From NCBI GenBank assembly GCA_050516505.1, contig CP191518.1, positions 620,001-684,000 on the forward strand: a stretch of DNA of 64,000 nt. The letters run 5' to 3'. The position numbers and the translations under genes are program-made. The notes below the pieces were generated by a model. The model ran no database searches, was not told where the DNA came from, and saw only the letters and a list, made by a program, of their open reading frames with translations. Source of the stretch: Scandinavium ludwigii_A. Lineage in GTDB: Bacteria > Pseudomonadota > Gammaproteobacteria > Enterobacterales > Enterobacteriaceae. Below, piece by piece: positions 9,346 through 18,259 of this stretch (position 1 is the stretch's first letter; each line of letters starts with the position of its first letter).

Positions 9346-9369
9346 GCCCGGACTGAGTCCGGGCTTTGT
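9346..9369 (+). terminator. Terminator after the arginine decarboxylase gene
   Basis: A GC-rich hairpin (GCCCGGACT / AGTCCGGGC) is followed by TTTGTTGTTT. It separates adiA from argS, so some argS transcription may depend on readthrough or its own promoter in 9370-9460. Confidence 0.75.
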
Positions 9370-9460
9370 TGTTTCTGAAATCATGAAAATTTCAATTCGT
9401 TATGTATGTGGTACGCCAGGTTTTATCCCCGTACCGCACACAGGCTGCACGAGGTAAAAC

Positions 9461-11191
9461 ATGAATATTAAATCCCTGATAACGCAAGTGCTGACCACCG
9501 CGCTAAACACCTTAAATATCAAAGGGCAGGACAAGCTGCTGGTTCGTCATTCAGAGCGCGCACAGTTTGGCGACTATCAGATTGATGGCGTTATGGCGTT
9601 GGCAAAAATCCTGCAAATCCCACCACGCGCGCTGGCAGAAAACCTGGTCGGGGCGCTAGAACTGAGTGATATCGCTGAAAAAGTGGAGATTGCAGGGCCC
9701 GGATTCATCAACATATTCCTCAAACAATCGTGGGTTGAAGCGCAGCTTGAGAAAAGCTATGCCGACGAACGCCTGGGCTTTGCGCCGGTCAAATCACAGC
9801 GCATCGTGGTGGATTATTCCGCTCCGAACGTAGCAAAGGAGATGCATGTTGGCCATTTGCGTTCAACTATCATCGGCGACGCGGTTGTCCGCACGCTGGA
9901 ATTCCTCGGGCACGACGTTATCCGCGCCAACCACCTGGGCGACTGGGGTACGCAGTTCGGTATGCTCATCGCCTGGCTGGAAAGTCTGCAACAAAGCGAC
10001 GACCATCAGATGGAGCTTTCCGACCTGGAAATGTTCTACCGCGAAGCGAAAAAACGCTACGAATCCGACGCTGAGTTCTCCGAACGTGCCCGCCGCTATG
10101 TGGTGATGCTGCAACAAGGCGATGAATGGTGCCTGAAAATGTGGCGTCGCTTGGTGGATATCACCATGGTGCAGAACCAGCGCAATTACGACCGCCTGAA
10201 CGTCACCCTGAACAGCAGCAATGTGATGGGAGAAAGTACCTATAACCCGATGCTGCCTGAAATCGTCGACGACTTGCTGGCCCGCGGTATTGCCACGGAA
10301 AGCCAGGGGGCGATCGTTGTCTATCTGGATGAGTACAAAAATAAAGACGGCGAGCCAATGGGCGTCATCATCCGTAAAAAAGATGGCGGTTATCTCTATA
10401 CCACTACCGATATTGCCTGCGCGAAGTACCGTCATGACGTTCTGAACGCCGATCGACTGCTTTATTACATCGATTCCCGTCAGCACCAACACTTAATGCA
10501 GGCCTGGAGCATTGTCCGTAAAGCTGGCTATGTGCCGGACTCGGTGCCGATGGAGCATCATATGTTCGGCATGATGATGGGCAAAGATGGCAAGCCGTTC
10601 AAAACCCGTGAGGGTGGCACCATCAAACTGTCTGAACTGCTTGATGAAGCACTGCATCGTGCACGGGAAATGATCGCCAAGAAGCAACCCGACCTTGATG
10701 CTGCGGCACTTGATGAATTAGCTGAAATCATTGGGATTGGCGCGGTTAAATATGCCGATCTCTCCAAAAAACGCACAACAGATTACATTTTTGACTGGGA
10801 TAACATGTTGTCGTTCGAGGGGAATACCGCACCGTATATGCAGTATGCCTGCTCACGCATTACCTCCTTGTTTAATCGTGCAACGGTAAACAAGGACCAG
10901 TTGCACGCCGACATTCAGCTGAGTCAACCGACCGAGCTGTTACTCGGCAAACAACTTCTGAGTTTCGAAGAGACCGTTCATACCGTCGCGCAGGAAGGCT
11001 ATCCTCATCTGCTGACCACCTACCTGTTCGAGTTGGCAAGTCACTTCTCCCGATTCTATGAACAATGCCCGATCCTCAACGCGCAAGATCCCGCACTGCA
11101 GCAAAGCCGCTTGAAGCTGGCAGCGTTAACGTCACGAACCCTGAAAACAGGGCTGACGATGCTGGGCATAAAAACTGTAGATCGCATGTGA
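9461..11191 (+). CDS. argS: Arginyl-tRNA synthetase, probably a second, module-linked copy
   Basis: A full-length class I ArgRS (576 residues; E. coli ArgS is 577). It has the N-terminal tRNA D-loop recognition domain (about 1-110). The catalytic core carries VDYSAPNVAKEMHVGHLRS with the HIGH-equivalent HVGH at 129-132, and GKDGKPFKTREGGTIKL in place of KMSKS, as in E. coli. The DALR anticodon-binding domain follows from about 455 to the end (LGIKTVDRM). No catalytic motif is lost. The canonical enterobacterial argS lies near cutC in another neighbourhood, so this one, next to a decarboxylase and an ArgR paralogue, is inferred to be an extra copy. It could maintain Arg-tRNA charging when the decarboxylase depletes arginine, or resist an arginine analogue. 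Confidence 0.9.
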   Translation: MNIKSLITQVLTTALNTLNIKGQDKLLVRHSERAQFGDYQIDGVMALAKILQIPPRALAENLVGALELSDIAEKVEIAGPGFINIFLKQSWVEAQLEKSYADERLGFAPVKSQRIVVDYSAPNVAKEMHVGHLRSTIIGDAVVRTLEFLGHDVIRANHLGDWGTQFGMLIAWLESLQQSDDHQMELSDLEMFYREAKKRYESDAEFSERARRYVVMLQQGDEWCLKMWRRLVDITMVQNQRNYDRLNVTLNSSNVMGESTYNPMLPEIVDDLLARGIATESQGAIVVYLDEYKNKDGEPMGVIIRKKDGGYLYTTTDIACAKYRHDVLNADRLLYYIDSRQHQHLMQAWSIVRKAGYVPDSVPMEHHMFGMMMGKDGKPFKTREGGTIKLSELLDEALHRAREMIAKKQPDLDAAALDELAEIIGIGAVKYADLSKKRTTDYIFDWDNMLSFEGNTAPYMQYACSRITSLFNRATVNKDQLHADIQLSQPTELLLGKQLLSFEETVHTVAQEGYPHLLTTYLFELASHFSRFYEQCPILNAQDPALQQSRLKLAALTSRTLKTGLTMLGIKTVDRM

Positions 11192-11232
11192 GTGTTCAGT
11201 GACAACGTTAACTATCGGCAGGGGAATGAAGC

Positions 11233-11703
11233 ATGCTTAAGAAAGTAACGAAAGCGAAAAACATCCGAAAGGAATTTAAGGCGTTACTGCAGTCTGAAAA
11301 TTTCAGTTCGCAAAATGAGATTGTTGATCACTTGACTGCCATGGGTTATGAAAATATTAACCAGTCGAAGGTCTCTCGTTTATTGACAAAACATGGGGCG
11401 ATTCGCCGCCGAAATGCCAATGGGGTCTTTATCTACTCTATGCCGGCAGAACTCAATGTTCCTGGCATGAAGAGTAAAGTAAACAGCCTTATTGAACAGA
11501 TTGATTTTAACGAACTGATGATTGTTATCTCGACCTCTCCTGGGGCTGCACCGCTGGTCGCGCGTATGCTCGATTCCTTCGGTAAAACAGAAGGAATCAT
11601 GGGAACCATTGCCGGGGATGACACGATATTCATCACACCCTGCAAGGGGATTAGCACTCAGGAATTATTCAATAATATCAACAGAATATTGGATGTTGAA
11701 TAA
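11233..11703 (+). CDS. ArgR-family transcriptional regulator (paralogue)
   Basis: 156 residues, the same length as E. coli ArgR. The winged-helix domain has FSSQNEIV and NINQSKVSRLLTKHGA (43-56), nearly identical to ArgR. The C-terminal oligomerisation and arginine-binding domain has GTIAGDDTIF with the two ligand aspartates (129-130). The glutamine that contacts arginine in E. coli ArgR (Gln106, SPGAAQ) is Pro107 here (SPGAAP). The gene follows argS by 41 bases with a good ribosome site (AGGGGA), so the two are probably cotranscribed. It may regulate this module or cross-regulate the arg regulon; altered ligand preference is inference. Confidence 0.88.
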   Translation: MLKKVTKAKNIRKEFKALLQSENFSSQNEIVDHLTAMGYENINQSKVSRLLTKHGAIRRRNANGVFIYSMPAELNVPGMKSKVNSLIEQIDFNELMIVISTSPGAAPLVARMLDSFGKTEGIMGTIAGDDTIFITPCKGISTQELFNNINRILDVE

Positions 11704-11853
11704 TCTGTTCTGAGACTAAATAGCCCTTAGCCAACTGATACTCACTGTTATCAGGTCTGACGGAGCGGGCCTTTTATACAGGGTGCGCGCCGAGCCGCCC
11801 TGTTGTAAGCCCACCGCCATTTCATCGCCACTTGAAAAGTAGATAACAAAAAA

Positions 11854-11877
11854 GCCACTCTTTCGAGTGGCCTTTTT
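11854..11877. terminator. Bidirectional terminator between the argR-like gene and tRNA-Ile
   Basis: Stem GCCACTC / GAGTGGC with loop TTTC, flanked by A-run and T-run. It can serve the rightward argS-argR-like unit and the leftward tRNA gene. The 150 bases between the argR-like stop and this hairpin hold no gene I can support. Confidence 0.75.
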
Positions 11878-11899
11878 GTATGATTTTAAAGCTAAAATT

Positions 11900-11975
11900 T
11901 GGTGGCCCCTGTTGGGTTTGAACCAACGACCAAGCGATTATGAGTCGCCTGCTCTAACCACTGAGCTAAGGGGCC
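11900..11975 (-). tRNA. ileX: tRNA-Ile2 (CAU anticodon, lysidine-modified), ileX type
   Basis: The reverse complement reads as a 76-base tRNA with encoded CCA. The acceptor arms are GGCCCCT and AGGGGCC, the anticodon loop is CTCATAA, and the T-arm carries GGTTCAAACC. The CAT anticodon in this context is the minor isoleucine tRNA reading AUA after lysidine modification. Its location next to mug matches E. coli ileX. Confidence 0.95.
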
Positions 11976-12101
11976 GTGGGCGGGAATTATAATGGAACTC
12001 CGGACGCCAATCCAGTAAATGCGCTACGGGTGCTGTTTTTATAAACAATGCCTAATCAATCCCTTATACTTCAGGGATGATCCATTTTGGCGAGTCATGT
12101 C

Positions 12102-12608
12102 ATGGTTAGCGATATTCTTCAGCCGGGGCTGCGGGTTGTGTTCTGCGGCATCAATCCGGGTAAGTCCTCTGCGCATCTGGGTATGCCCTTTGCGCATCCC
12201 GCTAATCGCTTCTGGAAGGTTCTTCATTTAGCTGGGTTTACCGATAGACAGCTCAAGCCTGAGGATGCGCTGCAGATGCTTGATTACGGCTGTGGTGTGA
12301 CCAAACTGGTAGACCGGCCAACGGTTCAGGCGAGCGAGGTAGGGCTGCACGAACTGCGTGAGGGCGGGCGTGGGTTGATAACGAAAATGCAGGATTATCA
12401 GCCGAGGTCGCTGGCCATTTTGGGTAAGCAGGCGTTTGAACAGGCGTTCAGCCAGCGCGGCGCGAAATGGGGCAAGCAGGAGGTGACCGTGGGTGATACC
12501 GAAGTGTGGATATTGCCCAACCCGAGCGGGCTAAGCCGAATTACGCTTGATAAGCTGGTTGAGGCGTATCGGGAGTTGGATGAGGCGCTAGTGGTGAGAG
12601 GACGGTAA
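12102..12608 (+). CDS. mug: Mug, mismatch-specific G:U/T DNA glycosylase
   Basis: The start was chosen at the ATG at 12102 (168 residues, matching E. coli Mug), not at an upstream in-frame ATG at 12087. The active-site motif GINPG (about residues 16-20) lacks the aspartate of other uracil glycosylases, as expected for the TDG/Mug family. The intercalating/recognition segment NPSGLSR is near the C-terminus. It removes uracil and ethenocytosine from mismatches with guanine. It is flanked by tRNA-Ile and convergent rpoD, as in E. coli. Confidence 0.95.
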   Translation: MVSDILQPGLRVVFCGINPGKSSAHLGMPFAHPANRFWKVLHLAGFTDRQLKPEDALQMLDYGCGVTKLVDRPTVQASEVGLHELREGGRGLITKMQDYQPRSLAILGKQAFEQAFSQRGAKWGKQEVTVGDTEVWILPNPSGLSRITLDKLVEAYRELDEALVVRGR

Positions 12609-12625
12609 GTCCTCTGCGCTTTGCT

Positions 12626-12662
12626 GCCCTCATCCCGACCCTCTCCCGCAGGGAGAGGGAGA
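12626..12662. repeat. Intergenic CCCTCTCCC / GGGAGAGGG palindromic repeat, copy 1
   Basis: GCCCTCATCCCGACC leads into CTCTCCC, a short loop and GGGAGAGGGAG. The same element recurs at 38438, 38533, 59617, 59664 and 61991, always between genes. Confidence 0.85.
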
Positions 12663-12684
12663 AAAACTTACTCACCTAAGATTC

Positions 12685-12714
12685 GTAGGCCTGGCAAGCT
12701 TGCGCCCCCGGGCA
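12685..12714. repeat. REP-like palindrome
   Basis: A degenerate REP-type inverted repeat (GTAGGCCTGGC...CGGGCA) between mug and the rpoD terminator. It is imperfect compared with the clear REP at 62041. Confidence 0.45.
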
Positions 12715-12781
12715 AAAGGTTCGATGTTCTCTGATGGCATTTCCCACAAGGGGAGCGAGAAAGCATACAAAATTCAGGCAT

Positions 12782-12809
12782 AAAAAAAGCTCCCAGTCGG
12801 GAGCTTTTT
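12782..12809 (-). terminator. rpoD operon terminator
   Basis: Stem AAAAGCTCCC / GGGAGCTTTT with loop AGTC lies just beyond the rpoD stop codon on the reverse strand. It is flanked by A and T runs and could act in both directions, also stopping transcripts from mug. Confidence 0.85.
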
Positions 12810-12823
12810 ACGTTTACCTGAAA

Positions 12824-14668
12824 TTAATCGTCCAGGAAGCTACGCAGCACTTCAGAGCGGCTTGGGTGGCGCAGTTTGCGCAGAGCCTTCGCTTCGATCT
12901 GACGGATACGTTCGCGAGTAACGTCGAACTGTTTGCCCACTTCTTCCAGCGTGTGGTCGGTATTCATATCGATACCGAAACGCATACGCAGGACTTTCGC
13001 TTCACGCGCGGTGAGACCCGCCAGCACGTCGTGCGTTGCGGCACGCAGGCTTTCAGTGGTCGCAGAATCCAGCGGCAACTCGAGGGTAGTATCCTCGATG
13101 AAATCACCCAGATGCGAATCTTCATCGTCGCCGATTGGCGTTTCCATGGAGATAGGCTCTTTGGCAATTTTCAGCACTTTGCGGATTTTGTCTTCCGGCA
13201 TCAGCATACGCTCAGCCAGTTCTTCCGGCGTCGGTTCACGACCCATTTCCTGCAGCATCTGGCGGGAGATACGGTTGAGCTTGTTGATCGTCTCAATCAT
13301 ATGCACCGGAATACGGATGGTGCGCGCCTGATCCGCGATGGAGCGGGTGATAGCCTGACGGATCCACCAAGTTGCGTAGGTGGAGAACTTGTAACCACGA
13401 CGGTATTCGAACTTATCAACCGCTTTCATCAGGCCGATGTTGCCTTCCTGAATCAGGTCGAGGAACTGCAGACCACGGTTGGTATATTTCTTGGCGATAG
13501 AAATAACCAGACGTAAGTTTGCTTCCACCATCTCTTTCTTCGCACGACGAGCTTTCGCTTCACCGATGGACATACGACGGTTGATGTCTTTAACCTGCTC
13601 GATGGTCAGGCCGGTTTCTTCTTCAATCTGTTGCAGTTTCTGCAGGCCGCGCTGTACGTCGTCTTTAACGTCGTTCAGTTTTTCAGACCACGGCTTGTTC
13701 ATTGCCACGGCAGCGTTGAACCAGGTATCGCTGGTTTCGTTGCTGGTGAACAGTGTAATGAAGTTTTTCTTCGGCATTTTGCACTGCTCAACGCACAGCT
13801 TCATGATGATACGTTCTTGAATACGAACGCGTTCCATCATGACACGCATGCTGTTGACCAGATAATCGAACTGCTTTGGCACCAGGCGGAACTGTTTGAA
13901 GACTTCAGACAGTTTCTTAATTTCTTCCTGGGATGCAGCGTGAGTGCGTCCCTTGGCCTTGATGGTGTCACGCGCCAGTTCGTACTGGGTGCGCAGTTCG
14001 CCGAATTTTTCACGTGCGAGTTCAGGGTCGATGCTGTTGTCATCGTCGCTGGAATCGTCTTCTTCTTCTTCGTCTTTCTCTTCGTCGTCGTCCATCTCTT
14101 CCTGAGAGAGTTCAGAACCGACGTGAGTGGCGGTAGGGGCCAGATCTTCTTCAGCGTTGGGATCGACGAAGCCGGTAATCAGGTCAGACAGACGTGCTTC
14201 CGCGGCTTCAACGCGATCGTACTGCTCAAGCAGATAGGTAATGGCTTCCGGGTATTCCGCAACGGAGCACTGTACCTGGTTGATGCCGTCTTCAATACGC
14301 TTGGCGATGTCGATTTCGCCTTCGCGGGTCAGCAGTTCAACGGTACCCATTTCACGCATGTACATGCGCACCGGATCGGTGGTACGTCCGATTTCAGATT
14401 CTACGCTGGACAGCACCTGCGCGGCAGCTTCTTCCGCGTCTTCGTCGGTGTTGTTCGAGTTTTCAGCCAGCAGGAGATCATCGGCATCCGGTGCTTCTTC
14501 CATCACCTGAATGCCCATGTCATTGATCATTTGGATGATGTCTTCGATCTGGTCGGAGTCGACGATATCTTCCGGCAGATGGTCATTGACCTCGGCATAG
14601 GTCAGATAGCCTTGCTCCTTGCCCTTGGTAACAAGAAGTTTAAGCTGTGACTGCGGGTTTTGCTCCAT
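12824..14668 (-). CDS. rpoD: RpoD, housekeeping sigma factor sigma-70
   Basis: 614 residues (E. coli 613). Region 1.1 is at the N-terminus, followed by region 1.2 (TDPVRMYMREMG) and the acidic non-conserved insert (about 168-212, a run of Asp/Glu). Region 2 has KKYTNRGLQFLDLIQEGNIGLMKAVDKFEYRRGYKFSTYATWWIRQAI. Region 3 has PVHMIETINKL, and region 4 has DHTLEEVGKQFDVTRERIRQIEAKALRKLRHP. It directs RNA polymerase to -10/-35 promoters. It is the last gene of the rpsU-dnaG-rpoD operon, with the terminator at 12782. Confidence 0.99.
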   Translation of the reverse strand: MEQNPQSQLKLLVTKGKEQGYLTYAEVNDHLPEDIVDSDQIEDIIQMINDMGIQVMEEAPDADDLLLAENSNNTDEDAEEAAAQVLSSVESEIGRTTDPVRMYMREMGTVELLTREGEIDIAKRIEDGINQVQCSVAEYPEAITYLLEQYDRVEAAEARLSDLITGFVDPNAEEDLAPTATHVGSELSQEEMDDDEEKDEEEEDDSSDDDNSIDPELAREKFGELRTQYELARDTIKAKGRTHAASQEEIKKLSEVFKQFRLVPKQFDYLVNSMRVMMERVRIQERIIMKLCVEQCKMPKKNFITLFTSNETSDTWFNAAVAMNKPWSEKLNDVKDDVQRGLQKLQQIEEETGLTIEQVKDINRRMSIGEAKARRAKKEMVEANLRLVISIAKKYTNRGLQFLDLIQEGNIGLMKAVDKFEYRRGYKFSTYATWWIRQAITRSIADQARTIRIPVHMIETINKLNRISRQMLQEMGREPTPEELAERMLMPEDKIRKVLKIAKEPISMETPIGDDEDSHLGDFIEDTTLELPLDSATTESLRAATHDVLAGLTAREAKVLRMRFGIDMNTDHTLEEVGKQFDVTRERIRQIEAKALRKLRHPSRSEVLRSFLDD

Positions 14669-14823
14669 AAGACGGTATCCACACTTAATTCATTGATTGG
14701 TGTCGGTCGGCGAAAACGAGTTACCGACATTTAAAGCGAGGGCCTGCTTATATTATTGCCGCTGCGCCTCGGTGCGGCCTTCGGGATCGTCCCGATTGAT
14801 ATTCGGCACTTAAGCCGTTGAAT

Positions 14824-16569
14824 TCATTTTTTTGCCAGTTCCTGGTTCAATGTCCAGAGTTCCCGGCGTTCTTCACTGCTTAACCCGTGTGTGCGGTCTC
14901 GAGCTATCAACTCTTCTTGCCGCTGGACCAGCAGTGAATCAAACATATGGTTTAGTGAGTCGGTGAACGTATTCTCAGCGATTTCCTTATCTGCTATATC
15001 GTCCCACATCGACAGTTTTTCAAGGGTGGCGGCTTCATTTGTGCCGCGATACTGCTCAAGCAGTTGGCCGGTAGTCAGTCCTGGCTGTGACACACAAGTG
15101 TTGACCAGTTCAGAAAATAAGCCAAGTCCAGGCAGCTTTTTCGGATCAAGCCCGGTTAACGGCGGCACCAGGCCTGCCAGTTCCGGGTTTTGCACCAGTA
15201 ATCCTATCAGTATACGCATGGTCGTGCGTTTTAGCTGGGGAGTGGGGCGGGCTGTGCCACTTTCTGCTTGTTTTGGCATTAAGCGCTCAAGCTGAGCGTC
15301 TTCGAGAATGCCCAGCTTTTTCCCCAACTCCTGGCGCAAATAAATGCGCAGCGTTTCGCCCGGAACCTGAGTGATCAGCGGCAGCGCCAGCGTACTCAAC
15401 TGCGCGCGTCCATCCGGGGTACTCAAATCAACCTGCGGCATCAGGCTGTTAAACAGAAACGTGGAGAGCGGCTGAGCCTGCTCCATCCGCGCTTCAAATG
15501 CCGCTTTACCCTCTTTACGCACCAGCGTATCCGGGTCTTCGCCGTCAGGCAGAAACATAAAGCGCAACTGGCGACCGTCGGTCATGTACGGCAGCGCCGT
15601 TTCCAGTGCCCGCCAGGCTGCATCGCGTCCTGCACGGTCGCCGTCGTAACAACAGACGACGTTATTTGTCACCCTGAACAGCAGCTGAATATGATCGGCG
15701 GTGGTGGAGGTGCCCAATGACGCAACGGCATAATTAATGTCGTATTGCGCCAGTGCGACCACGTCCATATAGCCTTCGACCACCAGCAAACGCTGCGGTT
15801 CAGCTTCATTTTGCTGCGCTTCATAAAGGCCATACAGCTGGCGGCCTTTATGGAAAATATCGGTTTCCGGGGAGTTTAGGTATTTCGGCGTGCCATCACC
15901 CAGCACACGTCCACCAAAACCAATCACCCGGCCACGCTTGTCGCGGATCGGGAACATTACCCGTTCGCGAAAACGATCGTAACTGCGCCCTTTATCATTG
16001 GTCACCAACATGCCCGCGTCGGTCAGCGACTGCTGATTTTCTCGGTTGTTACCAAAACGCTTTAAGACGTTGTCCCAGCCTGGCGGCGCATAGCCAATCG
16101 CAAATCGGGCGATGACTTCGCTGCTTAAACCACGCTGCGTCAGATACTGACTTGCAGGCTCGGCGGTGGGCTGATTCAGGGATTGCTGATAAAACGCGCT
16201 CAGACCTTCCATTAATTGATAGAGACTCTGCCGCTGATGGCGTTCTATCTGGGTCGGGCCGGAGCCAGCTTCGTACGGGACTTCAAGGTTGTGCATGGCC
16301 GCCAGTTCTTCGACAGTCTCCACGAACTCGAGCTTGTCGTAGTTCATTAGAAAGTCGACGGCGTTTCCGTGCGCACCACAGCCGAAGCAGTGATAAAACT
16401 GTTTCTCACCATTGACGGTGAACGAAGGCGTTTTTTCGTTATGGAAGGGACAACACGCGTGAAAATTTTTGCCCTGTTTTTTCAGCTTTACCCGCGCGTC
16501 GATGAGATCGACGATGTCGGTTCTTGCCAACAGGTCATTGATAAAGACACGTGGGATACGTCCAGCCAT
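14824..16569 (-). CDS. dnaG: DnaG, replicative DNA primase
   Basis: 581 residues, same as E. coli. The N-terminal CHC2 zinc finger (CCPFHNEKTPSF ... YHCFGCGAHG, about 40-64) recognises initiation sites. The RNA polymerase core has the TOPRIM motif (VVEGYMDVVAL and CYDGDRAGRDA). The C-terminal helicase-binding domain (about 435-581) contacts DnaB. It makes the RNA primers for replication. It sits between rpsU and rpoD, with an internal terminator upstream at 16650. Confidence 0.99.
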   Translation of the reverse strand: MAGRIPRVFINDLLARTDIVDLIDARVKLKKQGKNFHACCPFHNEKTPSFTVNGEKQFYHCFGCGAHGNAVDFLMNYDKLEFVETVEELAAMHNLEVPYEAGSGPTQIERHQRQSLYQLMEGLSAFYQQSLNQPTAEPASQYLTQRGLSSEVIARFAIGYAPPGWDNVLKRFGNNRENQQSLTDAGMLVTNDKGRSYDRFRERVMFPIRDKRGRVIGFGGRVLGDGTPKYLNSPETDIFHKGRQLYGLYEAQQNEAEPQRLLVVEGYMDVVALAQYDINYAVASLGTSTTADHIQLLFRVTNNVVCCYDGDRAGRDAAWRALETALPYMTDGRQLRFMFLPDGEDPDTLVRKEGKAAFEARMEQAQPLSTFLFNSLMPQVDLSTPDGRAQLSTLALPLITQVPGETLRIYLRQELGKKLGILEDAQLERLMPKQAESGTARPTPQLKRTTMRILIGLLVQNPELAGLVPPLTGLDPKKLPGLGLFSELVNTCVSQPGLTTGQLLEQYRGTNEAATLEKLSMWDDIADKEIAENTFTDSLNHMFDSLLVQRQEELIARDRTHGLSSEERRELWTLNQELAKK

Positions 16570-16649
16570 AAGCCTCGCATTTTCATACGCGTCATCCTTC
16601 AGCTTAGATGCAACCTGAATGCTATAGCGTATGCAGATGTATAAACGAA

Positions 16650-16681
16650 AATAAGCCGCGCATTCCTTCCGGAAGCACGGC
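16650..16681 (-). terminator. Internal rpsU-dnaG terminator-like hairpin
   Basis: On the reverse strand GCCGTGC pairs with GCGCGGC (one G:T pair) around an inner TTCC/GGAA stem, followed by TTATTTT. An attenuating terminator between rpsU and dnaG is known in E. coli, where it lowers primase expression relative to S21. Confidence 0.7.
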
Positions 16682-16730
16682 CTTTACAGCTTGAACTCAG
16701 TCTGGAATGAGAGCGTGCGCTCTCAACAGA

Positions 16731-16995
<265 letters not shown>

Positions 16996-17174
16996 CTTAT
17001 TTCAAAATGGTGCGGAATTTTACTGCAACTGCTGCTGCTTTGTAAAGCACCAATGCCGTTTTTGAACGGGACTTTTGTAAGGGGTGTGAGTATACACGAA
17101 CTCACCCCCCCAGGGTATACATCGACCCGCATTCACCCTAAACTGCGCGGTATTGAAATGAGGTAAAACCAACC

Positions 17175-18188
17175 ATGCGCGTACTGGGAATCGAAACATC
17201 CTGCGATGAAACCGGCATTGCCATTTATGACGATGTTCAGGGGCTGTTAGCCAACCAATTGTATAGTCAGGTGAAACTGCACGCTGACTATGGCGGCGTG
17301 GTGCCGGAGCTGGCCTCCCGCGACCACGTACGTAAAACTGTTCCGCTGATTCAGGCGGCGCTGAAAGAAGCGAATCTGACAGCAAAAGATATTGATGCAG
17401 TGGCTTACACCGCCGGTCCTGGACTGGTCGGTGCGCTGTTAGTCGGTGCAACGATTGGTCGTTCACTGGCGTTTGCCTGGAATGTTCCGGCCATTCCGGT
17501 TCACCACATGGAAGGCCATTTGCTGGCGCCTATGCTGGAAGATAACCCGCCCGAATACCCATTTGTGGCGCTGCTGGTCTCCGGTGGTCACACGCAGCTA
17601 ATAAGCGTGACGGGTATTGGCGAGTATGCCTTGCTCGGCGAATCCATTGATGATGCCGCGGGTGAAGCGTTCGATAAAACCGCGAAACTGCTGGGTCTTG
17701 ATTACCCGGGCGGCCCGATGCTGTCGAAAATGGCGGCGCAGGGCACCGAAGGGCGCTTTGTATTCCCGCGCCCGATGACTGACCGTCCTGGGCTTGATTT
17801 CAGCTTTTCCGGCCTGAAGACCTTCGCGGCTAACACCATCCGTGCCAATGATAACGACGATCAGACCCGCGCGGATATCGCACGAGCGTTTGAAGATGCG
17901 GTGGTGGATACGCTGATGATCAAATGCCGTCGTGCGCTGGACCAGACTGGCTTTAAGCGTCTGGTGATGGCGGGGGGGGTGAGTGCTAACCGCACGCTGC
18001 GCACAAAACTTGCGGAGATGATGCATAAGCGTAAGGGGGAAGTCTTTTACGCACGTCCGGAATTTTGTACCGATAACGGCGCGATGATCGCCTACGCCGG
18101 AATGGTGCGTCTGAACGGCGGGGCGACTGCTGATTTAGGCGTTACCGTCCGTCCGCGTTGGCCGCTGGCGGAATTGCCCGCCGCATAA
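17175..18188 (+). CDS. tsaD: TsaD, tRNA threonylcarbamoyladenosine (t6A) transferase
   Basis: 337 residues of the Kae1/TsaD/Qri7 family (ASKHA fold). Metal ligands are visible in HHMEGH (His111 and His115), and the glycine-rich LVSGGHTQL and MAGGVSANR loops bind nucleotide. With TsaB, TsaC and TsaE it transfers the threonylcarbamoyl group to A37 of ANN-decoding tRNAs. It is divergent from rpsU, as in E. coli. Its 3' end faces the urease operon, separated by a REP element. Confidence 0.98.
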   Translation: MRVLGIETSCDETGIAIYDDVQGLLANQLYSQVKLHADYGGVVPELASRDHVRKTVPLIQAALKEANLTAKDIDAVAYTAGPGLVGALLVGATIGRSLAFAWNVPAIPVHHMEGHLLAPMLEDNPPEYPFVALLVSGGHTQLISVTGIGEYALLGESIDDAAGEAFDKTAKLLGLDYPGGPMLSKMAAQGTEGRFVFPRPMTDRPGLDFSFSGLKTFAANTIRANDNDDQTRADIARAFEDAVVDTLMIKCRRALDQTGFKRLVMAGGVSANRTLRTKLAEMMHKRKGEVFYARPEFCTDNGAMIAYAGMVRLNGGATADLGVTVRPRWPLAELPAA

Positions 18189-18195
18189 TCGCGAT

Positions 18196-18227
18196 GCCCG
18201 GTAGCGCGATGCTTACCGGGCTTACAA
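18196..18227. repeat. REP element between tsaD and ureG
   Basis: TGCCCGGTAGCG...CTTACCGGGCTTACA is a typical REP palindrome between convergent genes. Confidence 0.75.
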
Positions 18228-18259
18228 CACCCCGAGCGCCGCCGGGCAACCCACATCCG

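Noticed and set aside
9370..9460. ARG box upstream of argS
   Set aside because: TGAAAATTTCA is an inverted repeat but too short (11 bp) to match the 18-bp ARG-box spacing.
13631..14650. 339-codon antisense frame inside rpoD
   Set aside because: Phe/Val/His-rich shadow of the conserved sigma-70 gene; no ribosome site or family resemblance.
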